A stretch of 58,619 nt of DNA from Polaribacter sp. (GTDB lineage: Bacteria; Bacteroidota; Bacteroidia; Flavobacteriales; Flavobacteriaceae). The notes beneath the pieces were generated by a model, which was not told the origin of the DNA, made no database searches, and worked only from the letters and a program-made list of their open reading frames with translations. Location: contig JAQWOR010000044.1 in NCBI GenBank assembly GCA_029245785.1, positions 1 through 58,619 on the forward strand, written 5' to 3'. Shown piece after piece: positions 27,732-35,731 of this stretch. Position 1 is the first letter of the stretch, and the number at the start of each line of letters is the position of its first letter. The position numbers and the translations under genes were made by a program.

Positions 27732-28421
27732 GTGAAAAAATACACCCATTCAGTTTTAATTATAGATGATCATCCTTTAATTTCAGAAGCGTATAAGAAT
27801 GCCTTGAATATTATAGAAATAGAAAGTGAAAGTGCAGAAATTAGCTTTGGAATTGAAACTGCAAATAATTGTGATACTGCCTTTGCAAAAATTAAAGAAT
27901 CTGCTAAGAAACGTGTTCCATTTGATCTTATTTTTTTAGACATTAAACTTCCTCCATCAAAAGAAGGAAAAATACGATCTGGTGAGGATTTGGGAATCAG
28001 AATAAAATCATTGCTGCCAAACTCTAAAATTATCATCTCAACTACTTTTAATGATAACTATAGAATTCATAGTATTTTTCAAAGTTTGAGTCCAGATGGG
28101 TTTTTAATTAAAAATGATATAAACCCGCAGGAACTTATAACAGCAATCAAAGCGGTCATTTCAAATTCTCCATATTATAGCATTACCGTTGTTAAAATGC
28201 TTAAAAAGGAAGTGTCAAATGATTTACTTATTGATAAGGTTGATAGAGCTTTGTTGTATGAACTTTCTATTGGAACTAAAACAAAAAGTTTACCGAATAT
28301 AATTCCACTTTCAATTGCTGGGATTGAGAAAAGAAAACGGCATTTAAAAGAACTTTTTGATATCACTAAACAAGATGACAAGACGTTGATATCAGTTGCT
28401 AGAGAAAAAGGGTTTGTTTAA
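27732..28421 (+). CDS. Response regulator, partner of the TPR kinase
   Basis: A 229-aa regulator (GTG start). The receiver has VLIIDDHPLISEAY, the phospho-acceptor Asp in FDLIFLDIKLPPS, and a conserved Thr and Lys (IIISTTF, DGFLIKNDI). The C-terminal 65 residues keep the outline of a LuxR/NarL-type HTH (LLYELSIGTKTK, IAGIEKRKRHLKELF) but are weakly conserved. It lies 12 bp before the prepilin peptidase gene, which suggests that it controls the secretion or pilus genes. Confidence 0.85.
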   Translation: MKKYTHSVLIIDDHPLISEAYKNALNIIEIESESAEISFGIETANNCDTAFAKIKESAKKRVPFDLIFLDIKLPPSKEGKIRSGEDLGIRIKSLLPNSKIIISTTFNDNYRIHSIFQSLSPDGFLIKNDINPQELITAIKAVISNSPYYSITVVKMLKKEVSNDLLIDKVDRALLYELSIGTKTKSLPNIIPLSIAGIEKRKRHLKELFDITKQDDKTLISVAREKGFV

Positions 28422-28433
28422 AAATTAATTAAA

Positions 28434-28916
28434 TTGCTAGTCGTTTTAAAAATCATATATACTACTGTTTTAGGAATCATCAGCTATCAAGATCTTAAAG
28501 AAAGAAAAGTGACGGTACTGTTGTTTTTATTGCTTGCCCTTGTAGGTGGATACCTGTTTTATACAGCACAGGTTTTTGAAGTCTTCCTAATAAATACAAG
28601 TATAAATATTAGCTTCATTGTGATGTTGTTTTTTTTAGTCCTACTGTATGTAAAGGTCAAGATGAATGTGAAAATTTCGGAAGCGATGGGCTTGGGAGAC
28701 GTTTTGTTTTTTTTGGTTCTTGCTATTAGTTTTCCTACCGTTACTTTTTTAGTGCTATTTTCGTGTTCCTTGTTTTTTTCGTTACTTTTATTTTTGGTAG
28801 TCAAACCGATGTTAAAAATCAAAACGGTACCTTTAGCAGGATTTCAAGCACTGTTTTTAAGTTTGGTGATACTACTCAACTGGATTTTTAACTTTGTAAA
28901 CCTATATGCTATTTAA
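28434..28916 (+). CDS. Prepilin peptidase (A24 family, peptidase part only)
   Basis: A 160-aa integral membrane aspartic peptidase with about six hydrophobic segments. The two catalytic aspartates are in SYQDLKERK and AMGLGDVLF, the expected D...GxGD pattern. It lacks the N-terminal methylase and zinc domain of full-length PilD. It should cleave the leaders of the pilins at 13198, 32030 and 32373. The TTG start is the only good start, and its stop overlaps the GspE ATG. Confidence 0.87.
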   Translation: MLVVLKIIYTTVLGIISYQDLKERKVTVLLFLLLALVGGYLFYTAQVFEVFLINTSINISFIVMLFFLVLLYVKVKMNVKISEAMGLGDVLFFLVLAISFPTVTFLVLFSCSLFFSLLLFLVVKPMLKIKTVPLAGFQALFLSLVILLNWIFNFVNLYAI

Positions 28917-30331
28917 TGAAAAAGAACCGTATTGAAATATCGACTGCGTTATTACAAACAATTACTTCAGAACAGGCATATCAGTACCGCATAGTTCCTT
29001 TTAGCAATGCATCCAACGGATTTTCTTTTAAAACGGATGCTGAAAATTTAAGCTCTTTAACGCAAGAATTACAAATTGTTTTAGGAAAGGAAGTGGTTTT
29101 AGAAAAAGAAACTTCTGAGAATATGAATGTGTATTTGCTTACAAATTATCGAAAGAGGAACGCACCAAAATCAACGATTTTACTAAATTATTCTGAAGAT
29201 TTTTTATTGAATATGATCCATGAAGCCAAAGAAATTGGCAGCAGTGATATTCATTTCGAAGCTTTTGAGAAGTCCAATAGAGTTCGTTTTCGGATCGATG
29301 GAAAATTGATAGAAAAATATGTGATTTCTGTAGAAGAATACCCAAAGATTGTCAATAGAATTAAAATCATGGCAAGCTTAGATATTTCTGAAAAGAGATT
29401 GCCACAAGATGGCCGAATTAATTTGGCCACAGCACAGGAAGATTTTGATATTCGTGTTTCTAGTTTACCTACGTTACACGGAGAAAAACTTGTATTACGA
29501 ATTTTGACAAAAAACAATTTGGTGGCTCATTTAGAAAGCTTGGGCTTTTCTAATCAAGAATTGGCAACCTATAAAAACTCTGTAAAGAAACCCAATGGAA
29601 TTGTATTGATTTCTGGCCCCACGGGATCGGGAAAAACAACCACCTTGTATGCTACGTTAAAATTACTGAATACTCCAGACACCAATATTTTAACCATCGA
29701 AGACCCGATAGAATATACTCTAGAAGGTGTCAATCAAGTACAATTAAAAGAAGCCATTGGTTTGGATTTTTCAAGTACACTACGCACCTTTTTACGTCAA
29801 GACCCAGACATTATTATGGTTGGAGAAATACGAGATGCCAAGACCGCTAATATGGCAATTAGAGCTGCATTAACAGGTCATTTAGTCTTGTCTACCATCC
29901 ATACAAATTCTGCTTGGGCTACGGTTTCTAGGCTGATTGATATGGGCATTCCTCCCTTTCTAATTGCCAGTACCTTAAATGTGAGTGTTGCACAACGATT
30001 GGTACGAAAACTATGTAATCATTGTAAAAAAGAAGAAAAAATAGTGACTGAGGTATTTCCGAAAGGATTTGTCGCTCCAATTCAGCTAGCGTCCCACTAT
30101 GTAGCATGTGGCTGTGAGCAGTGCTACCATACAGGATACAAAGGAAGAAAAGCAGTTTATGAAATCATTCCTGTTACCAAAGAACTGATAGAAAATATTG
30201 AAACAAAAAAATTAGATATTGATGCGTATTTAAAAGCACATAAAATCGCAACCTTATCTGATAATGCCCTCTCTTTGGTGTCAAAAGGAATTACCTCAAT
30301 TGAAGAAATATATAATTTATTAAATGACTAA
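28916..30331 (+). CDS. Type II secretion / pilus assembly ATPase (GspE/PilB-like)
   Basis: A 471-aa cytoplasmic motor ATPase. It has the N1 region, SSDIHFEAFEKSNRVRFRID, Walker A GPTGSGKTTTLYA, the Asp box, QDPDIIMVGEIRDAKTANMA (Walker B) and the His box TGHLVLSTIHTNSAW, then a four-Cys zinc site (CNHC and CGCEQCYHTGYKGR), typical of GspE/PilB rather than PilT. It is shorter at the N-terminus than E. coli GspE, as in many minimal systems. It overlaps its neighbours by 1 and 8 bp. Confidence 0.94.
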   Translation: MKKNRIEISTALLQTITSEQAYQYRIVPFSNASNGFSFKTDAENLSSLTQELQIVLGKEVVLEKETSENMNVYLLTNYRKRNAPKSTILLNYSEDFLLNMIHEAKEIGSSDIHFEAFEKSNRVRFRIDGKLIEKYVISVEEYPKIVNRIKIMASLDISEKRLPQDGRINLATAQEDFDIRVSSLPTLHGEKLVLRILTKNNLVAHLESLGFSNQELATYKNSVKKPNGIVLISGPTGSGKTTTLYATLKLLNTPDTNILTIEDPIEYTLEGVNQVQLKEAIGLDFSSTLRTFLRQDPDIIMVGEIRDAKTANMAIRAALTGHLVLSTIHTNSAWATVSRLIDMGIPPFLIASTLNVSVAQRLVRKLCNHCKKEEKIVTEVFPKGFVAPIQLASHYVACGCEQCYHTGYKGRKAVYEIIPVTKELIENIETKKLDIDAYLKAHKIATLSDNALSLVSKGITSIEEIYNLLND

Positions 30332-30770
30332 AAAACAAAAAACAACCCTGCTATTAGTTCTTGTGATACTCATATGGAGTTTGATAGGCTATCATATATA
30401 CAAGTACTTACATCCTGATGTGCCAGTATTGAGCACAGTTTCACAAAAGAAATTTGTACCCCAAACTTCCAATTCAAAAAACAAGGAGTTTACCATTGCC
30501 AATTACAGAGACCCTTTTTTAGGAAAACTAGTGGTTGCAAAGCAAAAAGGGATCAAAAAACAAGGGCAAACAGTTGTTTTTCCTCAAGTAGTATATAACG
30601 GAATCATTAAAGGAAATAGAAGAATCTCCTATATTGTTAGCATCAACAATCAGCAGGAAATCATGAAGCTTGGACAAACCATTCAGCGTATAAAGTTAGT
30701 CCGTGCTAGCAGTAAGAAAATTACTGTTCGATTTCAGAACACAAACAAAACAATTGTTTTACAACAGTAA
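30324..30770 (+). CDS. GspC/PilP-like inner-membrane linker protein
   Basis: A 148-aa bitopic protein with one N-terminal transmembrane helix (TTLLLVLVILIWSLIGYHIY), a linker with TIANYRDPFLGKL resembling the RDPF motif of PilP, and a C-terminal beta-rich domain (VVYNGIIKGNRRISYIVSIN, IMKLGQTIQRIKLVRAS) like the HR/PilP fold that contacts the secretin. It overlaps the GspE gene by 8 bp. The identity comes from layout and operon position, not strong sequence identity. Confidence 0.65.
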   Translation: MTKKQKTTLLLVLVILIWSLIGYHIYKYLHPDVPVLSTVSQKKFVPQTSNSKNKEFTIANYRDPFLGKLVVAKQKGIKKQGQTVVFPQVVYNGIIKGNRRISYIVSINNQQEIMKLGQTIQRIKLVRASSKKITVRFQNTNKTIVLQQ

Positions 30771-32015
30771 ATGCGACTCCTAAAAAAAATAAAAGCAGGA
30801 GCATTGCAAATTGTGCTTGTGGTGGCAGTGGTTATCATCATCATTCTGTTTGCTTTTATTTCTTTACTTTATGTACAACAAAAACTACACCTAAAGAACA
30901 ATCATTTTAAAGAGGCTGTCTACACCACACAGCAAGTTTTTGACTATGTAGCACAGGTAGAGATGCCGCAAAACACAAAAGATTCATTGCTCTTCTTTTC
31001 AACTAAAAACAAAACGGTCACTACAACTAAAAAACAGTGGGGACTGTTTGATGTACTTACGGTAAAAACCCGAATTAAAAATGAAGTCTTTCAGAAAACT
31101 GGCTTGATGGGAGCGTCAAACACGACAAGAAAAGCACTCTATTTACAAGAGAATAACAAACCTTTAATAGTTGTTGGAGACACAAAGATAACAGGCAATG
31201 TTTCGTTGCCAAAACTAGGTGTAAATAGTGGAAACATTGCTGGCGTTTCCTACAACGGAAGTCGGTTTGTTTATGGAAATCGAACACAAAGTGATGCGCA
31301 AATTCCTAACATTTTAAACAGGACTGCTGTTACAGAATTTATTGCCAATTATGCAAACGATACGGTCGATTTTTTAGCCATTGAAGAAGGGTTTGTAAAA
31401 AGACTATTGTTTACTCAAAAAACAGGAGTACACAGGCGTAATGGAAGTGTTGAACTTCGCAATATGGTCTTGGAAGGACATCTAATTATTGAATCTGACA
31501 CGCTCATTAGAGTCCATGCATCATCACAATTAAAAGATGTGATCTTAATTGCTCCTGTAATTGAAATCTTGGAAGGAGTGCAAGGTAATTTTCAAGCATT
31601 TGCTACACAACAAATTACTGTGAAAGAAAATTGCCAGTTGGCATACCCAACCACATTGGTTTTGTTTGACGGAAAAGAAGGCTTGAAAAATAAACAGATT
31701 TCTATTTTAAAATCTAGTACCATAAAAGGCATTATAAGTTATATATCTGATACAAAAGAAGTCAATTACAAGCCTCAGGTGTTTTTAGATACCCATGCTG
31801 TCGTTTTTGGAGAGGTATATTGTCAAGGGAACTTGGAACTGAAAGGAACCGTTAATGGCTCTGTGTATACCAATTCTTTTATCGCAAATCAATCAGGAGG
31901 GATCTATATAAATCATATCTATAATGGAACTATCAATGCAGAGCAATTGCCGAAACAATTCTCAGGATTGTTTTTGAATGGCAGCTCTAAAAATGTAGCA
32001 AAATGGCTGGATTAA
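30771..32015 (+). CDS. PilX/GspK-like membrane protein with repetitive C-terminal domain
   Basis: A 414-aa protein. The N-terminus (KKIKAGALQIVLVVAVVIII) resembles the hydrophobic start of PilX/GspK minor pilins, without the +5 Glu. The rest is beta-rich with repeated short turns (GDTKITGNVSLPKLGVNSGN, VELRNMVLEGHLIIESDTLI, YCQGNLELKGTVNGSVYTNS), consistent with a beta-helix or polymer-forming fold. Directly after the stop of the preceding gene. Its role may be at the pilus tip or in envelope scaffolding; this is inference. Confidence 0.5.
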   Translation: MRLLKKIKAGALQIVLVVAVVIIIILFAFISLLYVQQKLHLKNNHFKEAVYTTQQVFDYVAQVEMPQNTKDSLLFFSTKNKTVTTTKKQWGLFDVLTVKTRIKNEVFQKTGLMGASNTTRKALYLQENNKPLIVVGDTKITGNVSLPKLGVNSGNIAGVSYNGSRFVYGNRTQSDAQIPNILNRTAVTEFIANYANDTVDFLAIEEGFVKRLLFTQKTGVHRRNGSVELRNMVLEGHLIIESDTLIRVHASSQLKDVILIAPVIEILEGVQGNFQAFATQQITVKENCQLAYPTTLVLFDGKEGLKNKQISILKSSTIKGIISYISDTKEVNYKPQVFLDTHAVVFGEVYCQGNLELKGTVNGSVYTNSFIANQSGGIYINHIYNGTINAEQLPKQFSGLFLNGSSKNVAKWLD

Positions 32016-32029
32016 AAATAGCGTTGTTT

Positions 32030-32383
32030 ATGAAAACATTAAAAAAATGTTTTGCTAAAAAACTAGAAGGTTCTTCTTTGACAGAAACAATTGTAGCTAC
32101 AATACTTATTTTGATTGTTTTTGTCATTACAACGGCCTCTTTAAATAACATTCTGAAAAACACGCTAAAAAGAGATACAACAGCAGTAGAAGGTATGTTG
32201 AATGAATTTATCTATACGTATAGATATCAAAAAACACAACTCCCCACGACTCTTGAACAAGGAGATTGGATTATTGAAATTCAGCATAAAAAAGTAGAGA
32301 ATGTGGAGATGGTTTTTATAGAAGCCACTCATAAAGAGAGCAAAAAGAAAATTTCTAAAAAAATCATTCGCAATGAGAACTAA
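32030..32383 (+). CDS. Minor pseudopilin (GspI/PilV-like)
   Basis: About 117 aa from ATG 32030, chosen because it gives a 14-residue basic leader ending in Gly before SSLTETIVATILILIVFVIT, with Glu at +5 and the hydrophobic helix of type IV pilins. An earlier ATG (32003) overlaps the preceding gene. The rest is a short globular domain with a Lys-rich tail. It overlaps the next minor pilin gene by 11 bp. Confidence 0.75.
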   Translation: MKTLKKCFAKKLEGSSLTETIVATILILIVFVITTASLNNILKNTLKRDTTAVEGMLNEFIYTYRYQKTQLPTTLEQGDWIIEIQHKKVENVEMVFIEATHKESKKKISKKIIRNEN

Positions 32384-32834
32384 AAAAGTCGACGCGTTTA
32401 CATTAAGTGAATTACTAGTGGTGTTGGTGGTCTCTAGCATTGTTATTTCTCTAACCTTTGTGATTTTAGGCTTGGTACAAAAGCAAATTCGAGAGATTCA
32501 ATCAAACCTTAAGGATCAGCAAGAGATTCAGTTCTTAGAGCGAATCTTGTTGCAAGACATCAATACGCATCGCGCTTTTTATCGGCAACAAAAAGACGAA
32601 CTGTTTTTAGTTTCCAATAAGGATACAATTTTGTACCATTTAGAAAAAGAGTACCTTGTACGATTAAAAGATACCATCAAGCTAAGGCTTGTAGAGAAGC
32701 AATTTTTCTTAGATGGAAAACAAATTAAAAATGGATGGTTTGACGCAATAGGTCTTCGTTTTAATCAATCCTATACCAGCAAAAATATTCTTGTTTTTAA
32801 AGTTAAAGACGCAGCACATTATTTGAATAAGTAA
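32373..32834 (+). CDS. Minor pseudopilin (GspJ/PilW-like)
   Basis: A 153-aa prepilin with leader MRTKKVDA and mature start FTLSELLVVLVVSSIVISLT, with Glu at +5. Ala, not Gly, precedes the cleavage site, as in the major pilin at 13198, so the local peptidase may accept Ala. The size and C-terminal beta-rich part fit GspJ/PilW tip pilins. It is followed 4 bp later by the GspF gene. Confidence 0.78.
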   Translation: MRTKKVDAFTLSELLVVLVVSSIVISLTFVILGLVQKQIREIQSNLKDQQEIQFLERILLQDINTHRAFYRQQKDELFLVSNKDTILYHLEKEYLVRLKDTIKLRLVEKQFFLDGKQIKNGWFDAIGLRFNQSYTSKNILVFKVKDAAHYLNK

Positions 32835-32838
32835 AGCA

Positions 32839-33966
32839 ATGGCATTTCAATTAGAAAATATTAAAAAAGAAAAAAAGGAAAAGTCCTTTGATATTGATGG
32901 TCTCTTAAAAAAAGAAATCACACTCTTTGGCAGTTCTTTTTCAAACAAAAAGAAAGAAGGCTTTTATACAGAATTAAGTGTGTTGTTAGAAGCGGGACTG
33001 ACTTTAAAAGATGCGTTAGTTTTATTGGCTCAAGAACAAAAAAAGGAAGAAGATCAAAAAATGCTGTCCACGATTGTTGATGATTTAATTGTTGGGAAAA
33101 ACTTTTCTGAAGCTATAAAAGTCAACAAAAAGTTTTCAGAATACGAGTTTCATTCTCTGAGAATTGGAGAAGAAACAGGGACACTTCAAAAAATAACCAA
33201 AGAACTTGGAATTTTCTTTAAACGAAAAAATGACCAAAGAAGAACCATCTTAAATGCCTTGTCATATCCTATTGTTGTCCTATTTACAGCTTTTTTAGCC
33301 ATTCTCTTTATGTTGCAATTTGTAGTGCCCATGTTTGCTGATATTTTTGCGCAAAACAAGGTGTCGCTTCCATGGATAACCAGCGTTACATTATCTGCCT
33401 CCCATTCTTTTCAGCAGTATTATTGGCTGGGAATCCTATTTGTAATACTATTCGCTGCTTTCGTTAAAATGTATCAAAAAAAGAATTGGTATCGAAGAAT
33501 GCTTGCTGCCTTTTTATCAAAAATCCCTTTTGTTGGTGAGTTCAATCGTAAGGTTCGAATTGCACAATTTACACAAGCAATAACGTTGTTGACAAGTGCT
33601 AAGGTTCCATTGCTAAATGGAATACAGCTCACAAAAAAAATGATTGATTTTTATCCTTTACAAATTGCCTTAGAACAGGTTGAAAAAGATATTTTAAAAG
33701 GAAAAAGCTTGCATGAGAGTTTAAATCAACATACAATATTTGATGCAAAAATGATTTCATTGATCAAGGTTGCAGAGCAAACCAATCAAAATGAGACTAT
33801 TTTTCAACGATTGACAGATCAGTACAATCAAGAAATAGAATACAAATCTAAAATGATTAGCGCTACGATTGAACCTTTAATTATTTTGATTTTGGGAGGA
33901 ATTGTTGCCGTTATTTTAATTGCCATGTACTTGCCAATGTTTAAATTGAGTACTGTAATTGGATAA
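32839..33966 (+). CDS. Inner-membrane platform protein (GspF/PilC-like)
   Basis: A 375-aa polytopic protein with two GspF domains (FYTELSVLLEAGLTLKDALV at about 45 and AQFTQAITLLTSAKVPLLNG at about 245), three transmembrane helices (IVVLFTAFLAILFMLQFVVP, YWLGILFVILFAAFV and the C-terminal IILILGGIVAVILIAMYLPM) and the family sequence HSLRIGEETGTLQKI. It forms the rotor/platform for pilin assembly above the GspE ATPase. It is the last gene of the plus-strand operon. Confidence 0.92.
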   Translation: MAFQLENIKKEKKEKSFDIDGLLKKEITLFGSSFSNKKKEGFYTELSVLLEAGLTLKDALVLLAQEQKKEEDQKMLSTIVDDLIVGKNFSEAIKVNKKFSEYEFHSLRIGEETGTLQKITKELGIFFKRKNDQRRTILNALSYPIVVLFTAFLAILFMLQFVVPMFADIFAQNKVSLPWITSVTLSASHSFQQYYWLGILFVILFAAFVKMYQKKNWYRRMLAAFLSKIPFVGEFNRKVRIAQFTQAITLLTSAKVPLLNGIQLTKKMIDFYPLQIALEQVEKDILKGKSLHESLNQHTIFDAKMISLIKVAEQTNQNETIFQRLTDQYNQEIEYKSKMISATIEPLIILILGGIVAVILIAMYLPMFKLSTVIG

Positions 33967-34112
33967 TAAAAAACACACAGAACCAGTATTGTTCCTTTTA
34001 TATGTTCTTTGCTTGGTAAGTTACAGTTTACATTTTTCGTTGCTAAATTCAGATATTGCGTCTTGTATTAGTTGTCTGATTTGTTAAATTTCGATTATTG
34101 CGAGCAAAAATT
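33967..34112. other. Intergenic DNA after the GspF gene
   Basis: No gene was found from the end of the GspF gene to 34293. Only a weak GAAC/GTTC hairpin at about 33983-33996 and, from 34113, the 80-bp dispersed repeat can be supported. Confidence 0.4.
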
Positions 34113-34192
34113 AGAAGCCTTAATTTCATGTATATCAAGAGCGAAAACATTTGCGTAGTTTTGTTTTAAATTTTAATAGATGTTGCTCTGCT
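34113..34192 (+). repeat. 80-bp direct repeat, copy 2
   Basis: The match to 15101-15180 (about 90 percent by eye, gap-free) is in the same orientation. The two copies enclose the XRE, RHS, LytTR and plus-strand secretion genes, about 19 kb, which makes recombinational loss of this segment conceivable. Confidence 0.6.
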
Positions 34193-34293
34193 GAATAATT
34201 AGGTAGGAGGGGTAGGGTTTTATTTATTATATTCGTAACTATTAATTTAATTAACAAATCTTTTTAATAGATTTAAATAAATAAAAAATTAGG

Positions 34294-35403
34294 ATGTTTA
34301 CACTTTTTGATAATGGTTTTATTAATGTGGTGGCAATAATATTTATTATGATATTCTGCCTTTTTATTTTTTTGTATTTATTAGCTCAACTTATAAAAGT
34401 TATACCAATTATAAGGCGAACTGTTGTTAAGGTAATAGATTATTTTTATTTGATTTTAGTTCCTATTCCAGTTTTGTATTTAGTTATTTATCACTACAAT
34501 GTTAAAAATGGTGTTTTAACTAGTGGTTTTTTTTTAGAACAAAATTTAGCTGTAACTATAGAAAAATTATCATGGTACTTTTTTTCAGTTGGTATTTTTT
34601 CCGCAACTTTAAAGTATTTGAACACGATTACTTATGTGAAAAATAAATTTAAAGAGATCATTTTGTCAAAAGAGTTTGATGATGTCTTGACAAAAAAGTT
34701 AGAAATCTTGGCATATTCAAATGAATATTTAATAAATAATAATAATATTGATGAAATTTGGAGAACTGTAACTTTAGCAAAATATGAAAAGAAATTCCCT
34801 GTAATCTATGATAAGTTAAAAGATGTTGTTTATAATAACTTAGATGAAGAAAGTATCTCTTTTTATTATAAGCACTTTGATATTGATTTTGATATTTCAT
34901 TGATGGAGGATAATGAGAATGTGAAATTTGAAATCGCTACAAGATTTACACTTGTTAGAGCCAGTATAGAAGAATTTGAGTGGAATTTCACTTTCGATGC
35001 TTTAAAGGAAGATTTTGAGTCTGTTGACGAGAATACATTAGTGTATGATACTGAATTAAATGAAGAGTTCTCTCCTGTCGATAGTGAAAAAATAGATTTA
35101 GGAGGTAGTTTTAGATTAAAGTTGAAATATAATTTATCGGGGAAATTAGAGTATAACATTAAGAATACTCGAACGTTTACTCAAAGAATTACGCATGATA
35201 GAATTTATGGGTTTGGTTCTAAAAGAATTTTGGATGATCTAAAGGTTACTATAAGAACTTGTGATAAAATGGCAGTTTTTTTCTCGTCAGTTAATTCAAT
35301 TAAATTTGATAAAGAAACCAAAAAGAATAAAGAAGTTTCGTATATTTATAGAGGGTTAACGACGCCAGGCGAAAAATTTAAGTTATTTTTAATAAGAAAT
35401 TAA
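34294..35403 (+). CDS. Hypothetical membrane protein, island cargo
   Basis: A 369-aa protein with two or three N-terminal transmembrane helices (VVAIIFIMIFCLFIFLYLLA, VIDYFYLILVPIPVLYLVIY and KLSWYFFSVGIFSATLKYL) and a soluble C-terminal domain of about 250 residues, acidic in the middle (ESVDENTLVYDTELNEEFS) and beta-rich later. I recognise no family. It is the last sizeable gene before the right island end, a position often used by cargo such as defence or resistance genes, but nothing in the sequence shows that role. Confidence 0.6.
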   Translation: MFTLFDNGFINVVAIIFIMIFCLFIFLYLLAQLIKVIPIIRRTVVKVIDYFYLILVPIPVLYLVIYHYNVKNGVLTSGFFLEQNLAVTIEKLSWYFFSVGIFSATLKYLNTITYVKNKFKEIILSKEFDDVLTKKLEILAYSNEYLINNNNIDEIWRTVTLAKYEKKFPVIYDKLKDVVYNNLDEESISFYYKHFDIDFDISLMEDNENVKFEIATRFTLVRASIEEFEWNFTFDALKEDFESVDENTLVYDTELNEEFSPVDSEKIDLGGSFRLKLKYNLSGKLEYNIKNTRTFTQRITHDRIYGFGSKRILDDLKVTIRTCDKMAVFFSSVNSIKFDKETKKNKEVSYIYRGLTTPGEKFKLFLIRN

Positions 35404-35415
35404 TTTCTAATTATA

Positions 35416-35423
35416 TATATTTG
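35416..35423 (+). promoter_or_regulatory. Candidate -7 element of a short transcript
   Basis: TATATTTG fits the Bacteroidota TAnnTTTG consensus and lies 26 bp before a 14-codon ORF. No clear -33 element was found. Confidence 0.35.
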
Positions 35424-35448
35424 TCCCATAAATGAAAATTTTATAACT

Positions 35449-35493
35449 ATGAACTACAATAAAATATTAAACGGAGAAGAGTGGTATGGTTAA
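35449..35493 (+). CDS. 14-residue micro-ORF or leader peptide
   Basis: The frame reads MNYNKILNGEEWYG and stops. It lies between a promoter-like element and a strong terminator, so it sits on a transcript of only about 120 nt. It may be a real micropeptide or simply part of a small RNA; a frame starting at an overlapping ATG (MVNTMPNF...) is also open. Confidence 0.3.
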   Translation: MNYNKILNGEEWYG

Positions 35494-35523
35494 CACTATG
35501 CCTAATTTTAACAATATTCAGCG

Positions 35524-35549
35524 CCAACCTTTTAAGGTTGGTTTTTTTT
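35524..35549 (+). terminator. Rho-independent terminator
   Basis: CCAACC, loop TTTTAA, GGTTGG, followed by eight T. It ends the short plus-strand unit downstream of the cargo gene. Confidence 0.8.
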
Positions 35550-35639
35550 GTTTAAAATTATTGTTTCTTTAATTATAGTAATTTCATTTTTGAATAAATG
35601 AATATTATTAAGAGCTAAGTCATATGATTTCTAATGATT

Positions 35640-35660
35640 ATGGGGAATATATGGGGAAAA
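35640..35660 (+). repeat. Arm-type-like motif, right end
   Basis: The 21-bp motif matches 3684-3704 at 19 of 21 bases and keeps the doubled TGGGGAA unit. It lies 56 bp inside the right core. Its presence at both ends supports a role in integration or excision. Confidence 0.5.
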
Positions 35661-35664
35661 TAAT

Positions 35665-35704
35665 AAAACCTCAACTCTATAGTTGCTATAGGTGTTGAGG
35701 TTTT
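35665..35704. terminator. Island-supplied bidirectional terminator next to ssrA
   Basis: AAAACCTCAAC (35665-35675) and GTTGAGGTTTT (35694-35704) pair, and CTATAG/CTATAG pairs inside them. T tracts follow on both strands. It lies 13 nt after the tmRNA 3' end and so replaces the terminator left at 3486-3526. Confidence 0.75.
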
Positions 35705-35715
35705 TTGTTTTAATT

Positions 35716-35731
35716 GTGGAGACGCAGAGAA
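35716..35731 (+). other. Right attachment core (within tmRNA 3' end)
   Basis: GTGGAGACGCAGAGAA is the acceptor and T-stem 3' part of the intact tmRNA gene read on the plus strand, and it matches 3531-3546 except for one base. Confidence 0.7.

Larger units (their letters stand above)
3531..35731. mobile_element. Genomic island integrated in the tmRNA gene (about 32.2 kb)
   Basis: The borders are a 16-bp direct repeat (GTGGAGACGC, one variable base, GAGAA) at 3531-3546 and 35716-35731. The right copy is the 3' end of the intact tmRNA gene. A tyrosine integrase gene lies 190 bp inside the left core, and a 21-bp motif (19 of 21 identical) is repeated inside both ends. Contents are an integration and replication module, a split T2SS/type IV pilus-like system, an RHS toxin locus, regulators and an IS-type transposase. 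Integration into tmRNA 3' ends is well known for tyrosine integrases. No relaxase was seen, so autonomous conjugation is not supported. Confidence 0.72.
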
